Source of the DNA: a virus
IMG/VR virus record: IMGVR_UViG_3300042451_001715
Span: 1 to 51,314 of that record
DNA: 51,314 nucleotides
Strand: one strand, 5' to 3'
This document shows, in pieces, positions 33,301 through 37,077 of the stretch. Position 1 is the stretch's first letter, and the number at the start of each line of letters is the position of its first letter. The translations under genes and the position numbers were made by a program. The notes beneath the pieces are model-generated. The model searched no databases. It saw only the letters and a list, made by a program, of their open reading frames with translations, and had not been told where the DNA came from.

Positions 33301-35619
33301 CGATGCGTTATGCTTTTGATCTTCCGTGAGAGAGTCGTCTTGCGAAGCCTGCGAGTAAGCTTCGTCGTAAAGTTGGCCAATATTGTAAGTGACGGCCAAT
33401 GCAGGGCCGACTGCTGGAACCGCAGTTAGCGCCATGCCTGCCAAGTTAGGCAAAGCCTCGGCCACGGCTGGCATAATCCAGCGGTTTACCGCGTCGTCAG
33501 TTTCCAATCGAGGATCACGAAATTTTTCGCGATATTTTTCCGCATCGAGCTTTACTTGATAACCTGCTTCAGATGCTTGACGGAAAGCATTGTCGGGATC
33601 GAGTCCAAGCCGGTAGGAAACAGCTTTTCCAACGACGGAAACCGCGCCGAAAATTCGCGCGCCAAATGTTGTCATGGCACGGTCAAATCCGTCAAAAAGT
33701 TTTGCTCCCAATCCAGGGTCTTGCTCCAGCATTTGAGCGGCCTTGGCTCGATCTTCGGGGTTTTCCGGATTAAGGTATCCGGCCGCCTTGTAAGCGTCGT
33801 CGAAACTTTGCCCTTCCGGCCGATTTACGGCAGGTTTGACTGCGGCCATGTTGGTAGAGCGAATCAACGCATCGACCGCTTGGTTGCGGATGACTTCTGT
33901 GGCAATTTTTTTGATGTCCGGATCAATTTCCGCGTCTTTTTCCAATGCCGCGATCTGGCTCTTAAATCCTAATGCGCCTCCTGGACCGGCAACTTTATCA
34001 ATAGCTGCGCCAACATCGCCGGAAATGCGTTTTTCCAGTTTGGAAACATAAGCCGAACCGGTTTCTTTGCGTTTGGTTTCAAATTCTGAGTTCAGCGCCT
34101 CGATTGCGGCCTGCTTACCATCGCCATCGGGTTGCTGCTGCAAAGATTCCATGCGGGCGCGGTAATCGGCGTCCACGGAGCGGAAAGCTTTTGCGTCATC
34201 TGCCAATTCGGGATACTTGGCCGCTTGCCGGTCTAATTCCGCAAAGGATTCTTCACGCTTGGCGGTTTCTTTTGCTTTAATCGCTTCAACGCCTTGCATC
34301 ATTTCACCGGCGGCGGCGTTACGACGGGCTATTCGTTCTTCAATCCCTCGCGCATCGGCTTCAATTCCGGCTCGCTCTGATGCGACAGCATCCATCTCCT
34401 GAATTGTGATGCCTTTTTTCGTTCGATTATTCAGCGCATCGCTGCGGCGCTGCAAATCTTGCATAGCCGATTCTGTGGATGCGTCATCTTCTGCAATCGC
34501 CGCGCTACGGGCTTCAATTTCAGCCTTTGCAGTTTGCGGATCAAGGTCGGCCAAACTTTCCGATTTTTTCTTTCGCCGCTCCTGCAAAAAGGTGGAGAGC
34601 GGTTTTTTTTCCAATCCTAACAAATTCTGATCGAGTTCGTATTGACGGGCCTCCAATCCCGCGCGCTCGTCATCAGCTGCAAGCAAAGATTGTTTTTCAG
34701 CCAATAAACCAGCACGGAACGATTCGGCTTCCTGCCATTTCTTCTTTGCGGCTTCGGTAGCCTCGATATTTACTCCGCCGAACATCCCTTTTACTTGCGC
34801 TGGCGGTGGTGCTGCTTGAGAAAGCCCGCTCAATTCAGATTCCACTTTCTGCCTGGCCTCGGGACTCAGCCGGTTTTGACGAGCTGGGTCGCGCAAACTC
34901 AACGAAATCTCATCCCTCTCACGCTTGAGAGTAGTTTTTTCCCGATCAAAAAGCGCTTTTGCGCTGGCTCGAACCACGCGGCCATCAGTTGAATTGATTC
35001 CTTCTTCAGGATCGATCGGTTGCCATGGTTGAAATTTTGTTTTCCGATAAATGAATTTGTCTTCGGGGTAGTCTGGGTTGGGGCCAATGTCTGCATTTGC
35101 GTCAGGATCGGCGATTCGCTCGCTTTGTGTCCCCTGTTCGTTCTGGATAACTTGAAATGGGCGACCTTGTTCATCGTAGCGAACCGGACTTGTGCGTTTT
35201 GTAAACGCCTGTTCTCCGGTTTGTGGATTTACCCTGGCTTGAGCTACGCCATCAGCATCGTAGTTGAACTGCGCCCCAGTCGCTGCGCTGATTTTTCGTG
35301 CTTCAGCATTGTGCGCTTTGCGGGCTTTTTCAAATTCGGCTTTTTGGGCCTTGGCTTCTTGTTCCGCCTCCCATTGACGGCTGCGTTCCACCCAATCGTT
35401 TACTCGATCGATGTCATCTTGAAACCTTTCCGGATTACCGCTTAATTTTGGCTTTTTGGGCGGAACAGGCGCAGCCTCAACCATTGGCCGCTGCGGCGGC
35501 TCTGGCATCGTTGCAAAATCATCGTTTGATATGGGGCTGGGTTCTGTTCCTGCATCTGTGTTATCTTCAGCGGGGCTGATTGATGCAACGCTCTCTTCTT
35601 CTTCAGGAAATTCAGCCAT
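16219..35619 (-). CDS. giant polyvalent protein (6466 residues): DarB-like MTase-helicase, ART, RelA/SpoT-like, sigma-like and virion domains
   Basis: One uninterrupted frame, among the longest phage proteins. Order: disordered coiled-coil N-terminus; hydrophobic segment near 720; metallopeptidase-like segment near 1357; coiled coils; RelA/SpoT-synthetase-like (about 2300-2485); HD hydrolase-like (2575-2720); a short helical block like the CysRS tail (ADTIRQEITAEGW, near 2750); N6-adenine methylase-like (2985-3400); SNF2-type helicase (3640-4480); ADP-ribosyltransferase-like (4744-5015); sigma-factor-like (5040-5235); second HTH (5683-5735); a virion-type C-terminus with PFVKTPYNIFRTG near 6110. 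Short T-L-S-A-A/P motifs mark the boundaries. Polyvalent proteins of this kind are known to be packaged and injected (P1 DarB is the model). The start follows the stop at 35621 by one base with no ribosome site, so it is translationally coupled. Effector roles are inferred from motifs. Confidence 0.9.
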   Translation of the reverse strand: MAEFPEEEESVASISPAEDNTDAGTEPSPISNDDFATMPEPPQRPMVEAAPVPPKKPKLSGNPERFQDDIDRVNDWVERSRQWEAEQEAKAQKAEFEKARKAHNAEARKISAATGAQFNYDADGVAQARVNPQTGEQAFTKRTSPVRYDEQGRPFQVIQNEQGTQSERIADPDANADIGPNPDYPEDKFIYRKTKFQPWQPIDPEEGINSTDGRVVRASAKALFDREKTTLKRERDEISLSLRDPARQNRLSPEARQKVESELSGLSQAAPPPAQVKGMFGGVNIEATEAAKKKWQEAESFRAGLLAEKQSLLAADDERAGLEARQYELDQNLLGLEKKPLSTFLQERRKKKSESLADLDPQTAKAEIEARSAAIAEDDASTESAMQDLQRRSDALNNRTKKGITIQEMDAVASERAGIEADARGIEERIARRNAAAGEMMQGVEAIKAKETAKREESFAELDRQAAKYPELADDAKAFRSVDADYRARMESLQQQPDGDGKQAAIEALNSEFETKRKETGSAYVSKLEKRISGDVGAAIDKVAGPGGALGFKSQIAALEKDAEIDPDIKKIATEVIRNQAVDALIRSTNMAAVKPAVNRPEGQSFDDAYKAAGYLNPENPEDRAKAAQMLEQDPGLGAKLFDGFDRAMTTFGARIFGAVSVVGKAVSYRLGLDPDNAFRQASEAGYQVKLDAEKYREKFRDPRLETDDAVNRWIMPAVAEALPNLAGMALTAVPAVGPALAVTYNIGQLYDEAYSQASQDDSLTEDQKHNASSIYAALALPAEMIGDIASGGIFTSRMIPKAAKRQSVEAASKFWSKFTNVGEVWDKLPPVLKRSAAIVAAGGTEGLTETAQDKILNASIDFIKNGNLGDSVTKALADNRGALDTFIIASISGGGIKTLETATRTLIERGQNPEEMARRYNGVANSFRLENVLAYAQQAGTKFDSKEYEKLTEASNGLLMRLDRINPNDKVARNDVSRELAQVESRRLTIISEILGKGAVDQAMAGQGQQTPGAARPAPVLPENIAAMQAEIGKAAPERQAPLATAIKILSGASMDSLTKAEQDAIKPHTAKVGGQTVLTDDILTELSQTSPQAATLMQQGSIRDEATRRLEILSAEKEGGENNNENQIQQKGPENAGQGIQGSENAGQNDQGIGTGTLTPGGAAGLPALPPLPVGRGGELISKKEKKVSDTLAARLVQGGAEANAAKKFADYFIKRETLKGWGTEKLNAAVAEFQKAGGLQNPQAILASIEASDATQGAEIDSFTSDVLKKLDSDPKAASLTGKDRENIRLVVRNQIAPSLLRFRPIIRGVVAVFDKSGSSDVQVNNSDELIINAAYMLAERGVGFWANTENADLLIDEEVAHISQFKVLAENRRERTGEDGNDSALAFREAEEIFLQLPEPVREASRKIYGEDNLTPAQSGMEFFRQMLQGDIALSEGRVLDTNGNVIAELAIRDRAWIDQVKSVFEQLFKVFTDLRGNLGKLMRDEGRSDAEIEEFTTRVEKIRKDSLKFFQNLKKEGDRIRGEAYGQEYARLEQSTRNQRGGIPGDAGSVGRGQPPTTPDGRPATTPGGTDGQLSPAGNALGQDQAARLAELESKEQERQAREERAKERRAEYVAAKAGNLKDYDKVVESTPEDARELVKQLLTQAPSGNTGYVLAVNQRRLPSTWIALPPGVVQTSHIGPNFQKNPEYAGQNTRAYDSDPAEQNKVRAGALPGALNEDILTSTDPSSANSAPQVAIVIDAAPDGQPRARWQAAGGNAREMMSNLAPQEDQDRLSQTWSEKGQQFGFEAMPEGFRGYRFLGTFDIRTEAGAREYQKLVDDLNPSTGVVQDVSDRADLDAKNIPLDLVTDLPVMMSGKQATEALSRLLTAPGNIVERNRVEPMVKNPAQAQAYMQRVMFTAGLGQPTLTNKIADYQLQNRNAAFVELSADAAKSAIALRQSGSPGIADAFGGLLSNVADYLDQDRSLKSALELASSQIEMNALVGDTGVAVAITQRLSELIVLDKRGRINTDATSEAMKDYMVALSSGIARATEDEAMGNLFGQPMTMAERVAAINAAHRRNTQTASETTLSAPKNTGAKRMRELERKRRQEGLTRYESDELARLEQSAGQQFMDFFEDTRDQRFELEQEVERRGIERAPVEQMDLVLSAAPSFNRTKAAARLKEATRQRKKDIQSRIEELKKTGGEYPHRMDGNWRSGWKITSPGRKLRAPNSGAEFVVQSINIPEDKVTLVRASSPDQPGITMGIKEAQNRFEVELNAEELEIEPYFISRLTDMAQMKKDFDRAIKTIAAGQKEARALIPALKGAPRALEKIGETLRLNKANGIDTDIAQLVQDKGGDILRASVVVDSADQIQQTIADILHTFAPDSGNTASTEQQDKGTHLYTSGDGMVKIWMEDRFNVPLASGYSDINIKIQLLPGYWAELQVHIPEMLVVKEGFIPNLMPDKYKAENLGVPDGVGHKLYEEYRAPGTSEERKAYLEKQMKALYALAIRKYSARIASVNSSQSTSRTNGPYGLGVNRAVASANLSGPTPNTLPSGVVTFGVPSSTQNFAPSGNISRFSVTSFIPSSPTREMAASQPVSKLLQLAQKIATKAHKNQFRKDGKTAYIQHIRDVVSKLENADENIRAAAWLHDVVEDNPNYSFQEIKRLGVPEDVIAAVRLLTKSQNQSVASYYKNIRQNSIATAVKIADMLSNLADDPSESQRQRYQAGLKYLQSQDVDESVFSAPAVPPRIQELISQREEARKAKAWALADTIRQEITAEGWTIKDTPKGPEASLAEFTLAAPRRKANDNQLDFDFTAPAVQDYKSALEADGITHPVAQAAAAQQDIGLPATEALDLFDYKPNAPTANPLTAPELASNDTQSNEQESSATARPGTAPVPEQQTSARGAQEPSEDGGVGDLFSLMARIRAAERDSSNIDVAPSNEPEQGGGIPRVDGREGATVDSVKPIGDRRSGIAGDNLPVSGELGGQPGRAIPTTNPRPRGRILQPGNGIRVERPAVGSAERNISLTRDQALAPRGIVGKLRANLDAIRVIQSIDNEKRLATPQEKQQLVKFSGWGALSQVFDDEKAGLVERGEIDRLRRDADRYRGYIASNAYYAGIVKDLEDEAQSLENWKSKWYDAHKEVRALLSDQEYRDARRSTINAHYTSPEIVGGMWDIIKWMGFKGGNILEPGAGIGHFFGLMPEEIADRSKLFGVELDAYTSKILKALYPEADIQNTGFQTADIADNSIDLAISNVPFANIPVRDPALEAMGGPTGNLHDYFFGKTITKLKPGGIQVFITSAFTMDKGNPEIRKWLAERADLIAAYRLPNDAFRENAGTDVVTDIIILRKKDGKPFPHAQSWVNLDNAKTRKGEDIRINEYFATHPQNILGQLDNDGSMYGDEKEMTVHGDPSRPPAISMQQDLARLPQGILGEIEATGPVRTGATSVVKVGNIIERDGKFYRQGQEEPDAELNEPKTAKRTRSFLSVRDALNSQYDLELSETATDEEIEANRRVLNTAYTRFLAENGYFHDTKNKKLFIDDPDYFRLLGAEIEPKANQGTEGISAEEFAKRVNRPQKKTYTRADIFNRRVMAPRSEPTTAETIEDAYGISLGWRGRVDTQFIGQLVGKTPEQVETQLLTQEIAVRDPDTGNIVSREQYLAGNVRKKLSIARAAGADYARNVRLLESVQPQRVGIDDIRFSIGATWIPADIYNRFLQSLGVNSARFVYVPTRERSGWERDKNQESRYGLKTGVAYKQYETTSIDIESIMDSLLNLRAITIRLPEKDGGGIDMGATTAARERAKLLNQSFQDWVRSTPDVTAELEEQFNNEVNAFVQRTYDGQFLQFPWANKDFDIYPDKKNTIWRALQEGFGLIAHGVGGGKTIIGSAVALEMRRLGMARKPMIVVHNATLEGFAQEISKMAPTARVLVGRKDELQGDKRKEFLMRIAAGDWDAVVIAHSTFGMIEDDPQVEINASNAILDEFVATLRDKGYKSINEAKEDRKKSPSVKAMIKQMERLETSIKQASERRKDTGLLNFQQLGVDALIVDEVHKFKKMPFSTQLEAKGIDGSTSKRAYNLLMRARYIQERMGGKNVFSMTGTPVTNTLGEIWNMARLVAPNVLKEWNIELFDQFVSKFAQVTTEAEMGPTGEFKNVDRLAKFVNLPEWNTFLRQAADVKLGDDLVVKNRPGIKGGKPELVAVSRTKGVSSWVAYIRRVLEDFSNLSGETLAENPSLTAVPVQAFMASRAAAIDIRLINPLAKDEPDSKVNRMVERLMGLYRQSADYSGTQVIFADSFNSVRTSLFEGVTSATLDLDIDPTKPAGTTFNLYEDIRQKLIAQGIPTGEIAVITDSAWNSDKKKQALFDLVNEGKIRVIIGSTERLGTGVNMQRLMLAAHHLDVPWTPAELEQRDGRVFRQGNVHGEHGKDIELIRYGMSDTLDAALWQKLETKQRFSNAALSGKVTGRELAEDKGTMTLEEQRAVLSGKYGRRLWEITSRLQELDISRRANEREAETRSQEIRIAKRSLEAVQAINERSQPSITKMRALSESIAANGTAISVSGQTFPTKVETIEAIKNAMETARRSLKLTFEGQQTADPVTSITVNDIPIHLRPVVRVDQQWNDDAQRMEQRGTVSFELLAFPVDAENDISFGAVTSPATLLSRLEELGDTTTGIESSKQNNVAKLRALASMDEAAAWPYQTEYDALTAERVEVEKLYNADLKGKTDAVSDDTTLSAARTQPSSRLRFANAEITTEAANITLGAARTYHGTPHKVDKFSTDKIGTGEGAQAYGWGLYFAESKSVGESYQRKLSVSNEYARMAMEFKGNRAEALAYMRSDSWDQSNEDVKFAIQELLSDDFGGNLYTVDLNVETEDLIDWDKRLSEQSPKVQAALKAVQSDSLLWKDTIAGKIGNPVGGALYKTLTATWPDAEFSRDGIDPKKKASEALLVAGIPGIRYLDGVSRGSNSSIWQDGSQWAVTYADATAGQSTTKRFATQAEAKAFDDSLERTYNYVVFDENLIRILAENGEQVGNAASAVTLSAARRQVYDPNQLELDFNAAPRNQAAAQEDAEKSAASRFQSGLDGVMAMASTYSNIPGVDMDEVRQTARIALADAARTFDPTRGVPFGPYSSIVVRNRLNALYRRENLRRERIPQSLDEPLPGDFDETRQDYTPDTTTPDAPTMASRNEAKMLIDGLIATLPERMRVAVEGYLQQRQQEEIGGVFGISKQAVSKLQQEGFKRLRQKLNEQGIGSVTEILSAARKNPMTGTLAESIGEYGISGTLPLGADRAMGSIGNRPSAQPSPNTAPVRSLDPGQTRLGIPAEDAFSKIPYAPARVWGLRRLADRFEAPRNSVGGQPIQPPIYRADYDAHQAEFREAAQAAERLYRDTLTVVDNANSSRRGTADYLLPRLPEVRALFTDTNGQVQFIGGRPVELESGEPLFAASGTPQDDGDFIAPGESFESDLKNLLNDLNGVPADLDNAVAKQEQAALEEGGGQRYQVGRPDLAFGANNPDVRGLDQFYTDRFLPETEAQWETAARDMVTKDFEGTRRSIEQAGLSGQTISPELTKAADQIANTLRQKMLQTGKDEDRKAFNVFWYSYRATGTEAGRALASRRDPFKTPAMRHREFLLDLMLTPGKKDKEKIDAEKDPAKKTALIDSVTAALLKKLKDAGISPEDILGNRVVVGLNNAEIQRQFRNGLTPKQSEVFDLLLRKNQTTAQIAQRTGMKPDAVEAVFTAFKNRMRQQHLAKFKAGIHKQSEVTLKAAPTQTGLFGGQVSDAEADAAFDQWFSGMVGTSDTKKIGRPKFRIDDPAHVMRLARAIQSARSEAGLGAMAYEWWIMNILSGPQTQVTNIAGNAGFLALDSTLQRGMEALVNVFVRDKKAAQLGEFKSLARGIMPGITKGLAMAAKAWSAEHDFYEHTVLGTPLELGQWDKLGNTRTAIPGQTGRVVRIPGRALLFADSFFKQLSGQMNVAAFAYRIAKAEGLRGQALTDRVAQLSKTRGEIVSENLSSAAPSQEMVEYFARQLARRDASLDPAALIANRSSEAWELAREQAAYDAAKNAGWTEDAWIRAVEKSKEMTFQQDLKRSNEGGSLFEDAAAKLQDARFNNQLIGFFFPFVKTPYNIFRTGIRKSPIGAANLAWQAGKGFLAMKDGKAFLDGDPTLVRDMSEQLIAWTAMALIFGAVQGDDDDDDKMLLITGSQPRSEATAGLRDLNTRATGGEYMIRIGGRNGITIPYGRFDPIATVLGTTTDLIRSIKRNGSTTENLASLWNYMVAQTNSKTFLQGIANISTILEGKSDPVGATKRTVLQALVPNIIRQPLRNLDDYVRDTKTAPATYTLLPTGNLAEPKVDVYGNEIRKGSSPVMRLFFNSALATEPVLEATDNLLMNWNRANPSMAYAPEQAKAVYKDRNGKEVEMTAEETRRFRLASGRLASVKLRAITTPARVANPTEDDIEAIRKAFSEARRETRERMFAGR
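19915..20502 (-). other. giant protein: embedded sigma-70-family domain
   Basis: Residues about 5040-5235. A region 2-like block (MDEVRQTARIALADAARTF, then DPTRGVPFGPYSSIVVRNRL) matches the sigma-70 pattern for core binding and -10 recognition. A linker (SLDEPLPG) leads to a region 4-like helix-turn-helix (LPERMRVAVEGYL...EEIGGVFGISKQAVSKLQQ). Both regions are complete and in normal order and spacing. The domain is bounded on both sides by the TLSAAR/ILSAAR motif, so it could act as a released transcription factor. Confidence 0.7.
20575..21390 (-). other. giant protein: ADP-ribosyltransferase-like (ART-PolyVal) domain
   Basis: Residues about 4744-5015. It begins right after the ITLGAAR motif with YHGTPHKVDKFSTDKIGTG and EGAQAYGWGLYFAES, the H-G-T and G-WGLYFA pattern of polyvalent ARTs that use NAD. 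The C-terminal part has GIPGIRYLDGVSRG and NYVVFDENLIRIL, also typical (the 'v.FD...i.il' end). These domains modify host proteins such as RNA polymerase in other phages; the target here is unknown. Confidence 0.7.
22180..24702 (-). other. giant protein: SNF2-type helicase (DarB-like)
   Basis: Residues about 3640-4480. Walker A (HGVGGGKTIIG, near residue 3862), DEVH box (IVDEVHKFKK, near 4033), motif III (SMTGTPVTNT, near 4083), and motif VI (EQRDGRVFRQGN, near 4394). All superfamily 2 motifs are intact. With the preceding methylase domain it makes the DarB-type pair that protects incoming phage DNA from restriction. Confidence 0.85.
25420..26667 (-). other. giant protein: N6-adenine DNA methylase-like domain
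   Basis: Residues about 2985-3400. SAM-binding motif ILEPGAGIGHFFGLMP and a catalytic-type tetrad SNVPF in the place of (D/N/S)PP(Y/F) near residue 3240. The first proline is replaced by valine, as in DarB-like members, so catalysis may be altered or lost. FSGWGALSQVFD upstream is also typical of this family. Confidence 0.8.
27460..27897 (-). other. giant protein: HD hydrolase-like domain (RelA/SpoT type)
   Basis: Residues about 2575-2720. KAHKNQFRKDGKTAYIQHI, then AAWLHDVVED (the HD pair) and VKIADMLSNLADDP. The spacing H...HD...D and the words follow the (p)ppGpp hydrolase domain of SpoT/MESH-type proteins closely, so manganese-dependent pyrophosphohydrolase activity is plausible. Confidence 0.75.
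27908..28147 (+). CDS. antisense nested gene inside the giant reading frame
   Basis: 79 residues on the opposite strand to the giant gene. The sequence looks like a real soluble protein (MKDVTLKRDMFPDGAKFWVD, PDGKVFGVGPDKFAEAT, FVREVDWEEFTEAIRAEYL) with balanced composition and acidic/aromatic helices. A good ribosome site (AGGAG) lies 8 nt before the ATG. The minus-strand translation across the same bases (giant protein residues 2491-2570) is a featureless Ser/Thr/Asn/Gly/Pro run, as expected for a non-native frame. Its 240 bp is a multiple of three, so the giant frame is not broken. It lies exactly between the RelA/SpoT-like and HD-like domains. Function unknown. Confidence 0.7.
   Translation: MKDVTLKRDMFPDGAKFWVDDGTPKVTTPDGKVFGVGPDKFAEATARFTPNPYGPFVREVDWEEFTEAIRAEYLRIAKA
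28165..28722 (-). other. giant protein: RelA/SpoT synthetase-like nucleotidyltransferase
   Basis: Residues about 2300-2485. GDILRASVVVDSADQI, then SGYSDINIKIQLLPGYW, AELQVHIPEM and GHKLYEEYR follow the order of the alarmone synthetase fold (D..G-R-like strand, G-Y-x-D, E-x-Q, M..AE/H..Y). Conservation is partial, and the charged pyrophosphate-site residues cannot be confirmed by eye. A polyvalent nucleotidyltransferase of another specificity is the main alternative. Confidence 0.5.
31330..31752 (-). other. giant protein: metallopeptidase-like segment
   Basis: Residues about 1290-1430. A helix-strand context that in polyvalent proteins precedes a zinc peptidase helix is present, with LIDEEVAHISQF near residue 1357. 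The first metal-binding His of HExxH is Glu here (EEVAH), so activity is doubtful. Confidence 0.3.
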
Positions 35620-35620
35620 A

Positions 35621-37015
35621 TCAGTTAATCATAGGGTTGTTGCCGTTAGCTTTTTTTTGCGCGGCCAATCTTGGCGCAACAATCGGTTTGGTAGGATTTG
35701 CAGAACTTGGGTTGACCCTTGTTACAGTAGGAGCGCCGCCAACAGTCGTGCCTTCATATGTCGGCCTAACCGGAGTTGGCCTTCCGGCGGTTGGGTTTAT
35801 GAGGCGGGTATTCTGTATGGCTCCCGCAACCGCTTTGGCGCCGGCAACAGTTCCGGACGCAACATTCGACGCCACTTGTCCAGGCACATTGATCATCGTT
35901 GGCACATTGTTTCCCGCTTGCAACCGCTGCAAATTAGCGTTTTGAGCCGTGGACGATGGCCGTGGGATATTTTGTTGAGACTGATTAAAACTGGCAATCG
36001 CTGCCGAGGCGTTTGGGTCAGCCGCCGGTGCAGGTTGAGGCATAAGCGGAACTTGTGATCCCGATGCACTCAGGGACGAAGGATTAAAATTAGGATTAAC
36101 AATTTTTGTGCTTGGCGAAACTTGAGGCATAGGCCCCATGGCTTGCGCTGATTGCGCTCCCATTTGTTGATCGATTGCGCTTGAAGGGTTGTAAGCAGGA
36201 GCACCCGTCGATTGAGGCATGCTTGATTGCGTTTGCTGAGATGCCCGAGACACCATTTTTGCCCCTCGCGCATCTTGAATTGACGCATAGGCGGCGTCCC
36301 CTTCAGGAGTTGCCCTGGTGTAGCTCGCGGTTTGACCATTGGCTCCGGTCACTTCTGCATAATTCAAATTCCCCGGACGGCCCAACCCGTTCATTCGCAT
36401 TTCTGACATACGCCGATTAGGGTCTTGAGCTACTGCAAGTTGTTTCTGGTCAGCTATTGCCTTTTTTGCAATAGCCGCATCTCTAACAGGCTTAACTAAC
36501 CGGTCTCTTTTCTCATACCGAGCTTTATCATCTTGAGCAAACTTCTCGGCGCGCGCCATACGCTGCGCGTATGCTTCAGTGCCAGGCTTCGACTGATCCC
36601 AAAACGCTTGCCGCCTGCGGTCATCTGATCCTTCTTCTTTAGGTTTCCCATCTAACCCTCGATGAACGATTTTTTTTGGATTTTCTTGCCTCAGTTTCCG
36701 TTTGTAGCTTTCTGGCAATTTTGCTTGAACAGCCAGCGTCTGCGCTCTCTTGTAGTCGTTTTCAACAGCCCTGTCTTCAGCCGTCATGTCCGCATATTGC
36801 TTTGCAGCTGAGACAATATCGGCGTTCATTTGACTGCCTTCCTCTTCGGCAGTTAATGCGGGCTTTTTTTTAGGGTTGGCTACCAGATTATTTCCTGATG
36901 CAGATTGGCCTGCGACGGGGGAGGTGTTCGGTTGCTTTGGCTTTTTGGGAGAGTAGCTTGGTTCTTCTGTCTGCAGGTCAGAGAATTCTTCTTCGGTATC
37001 AAGTGTGGATGCCAT
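35621..37015 (-). CDS. probable internal virion protein, unknown
   Basis: 464 residues. Low-complexity N-terminus (acidic, then KKPKQPN), a central charged helical region (MARAEKFAQDDKARYEKRDR), and a long Pro/Gln/Asn/Ser-rich C-terminus with few aromatic residues. No signal peptide or catalytic motif. It ends one base before the giant gene and lies behind a TTGACAGCG box (37055-37063), downstream of the terminase. The position and disorder suggest a protein packaged or assembled with the giant protein, for example an ejection protein, but this is inference. Confidence 0.55.
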   Translation of the reverse strand: MASTLDTEEEFSDLQTEEPSYSPKKPKQPNTSPVAGQSASGNNLVANPKKKPALTAEEEGSQMNADIVSAAKQYADMTAEDRAVENDYKRAQTLAVQAKLPESYKRKLRQENPKKIVHRGLDGKPKEEGSDDRRRQAFWDQSKPGTEAYAQRMARAEKFAQDDKARYEKRDRLVKPVRDAAIAKKAIADQKQLAVAQDPNRRMSEMRMNGLGRPGNLNYAEVTGANGQTASYTRATPEGDAAYASIQDARGAKMVSRASQQTQSSMPQSTGAPAYNPSSAIDQQMGAQSAQAMGPMPQVSPSTKIVNPNFNPSSLSASGSQVPLMPQPAPAADPNASAAIASFNQSQQNIPRPSSTAQNANLQRLQAGNNVPTMINVPGQVASNVASGTVAGAKAVAGAIQNTRLINPTAGRPTPVRPTYEGTTVGGAPTVTRVNPSSANPTKPIVAPRLAAQKKANGNNPMIN

Positions 37016-37034
37016 AGGTGAGTGGGTTGCTTCG

Positions 37035-37063
37035 CAACTAATCCTGCCTCCTCACGCTGTCAA
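37035..37063 (-). promoter_or_regulatory. promoter candidate for the gene 35621-37015 and the giant gene
   Basis: TTGACA (37058-37063), a 17 nt spacer and TAGTTG (37035-37040), 19 nt before the ATG at 37015. The -35 is part of the TTGACAGCG family. The -10 is weak. Confidence 0.35.
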
Positions 37064-37077
37064 GAAGTTTTTCGCTG

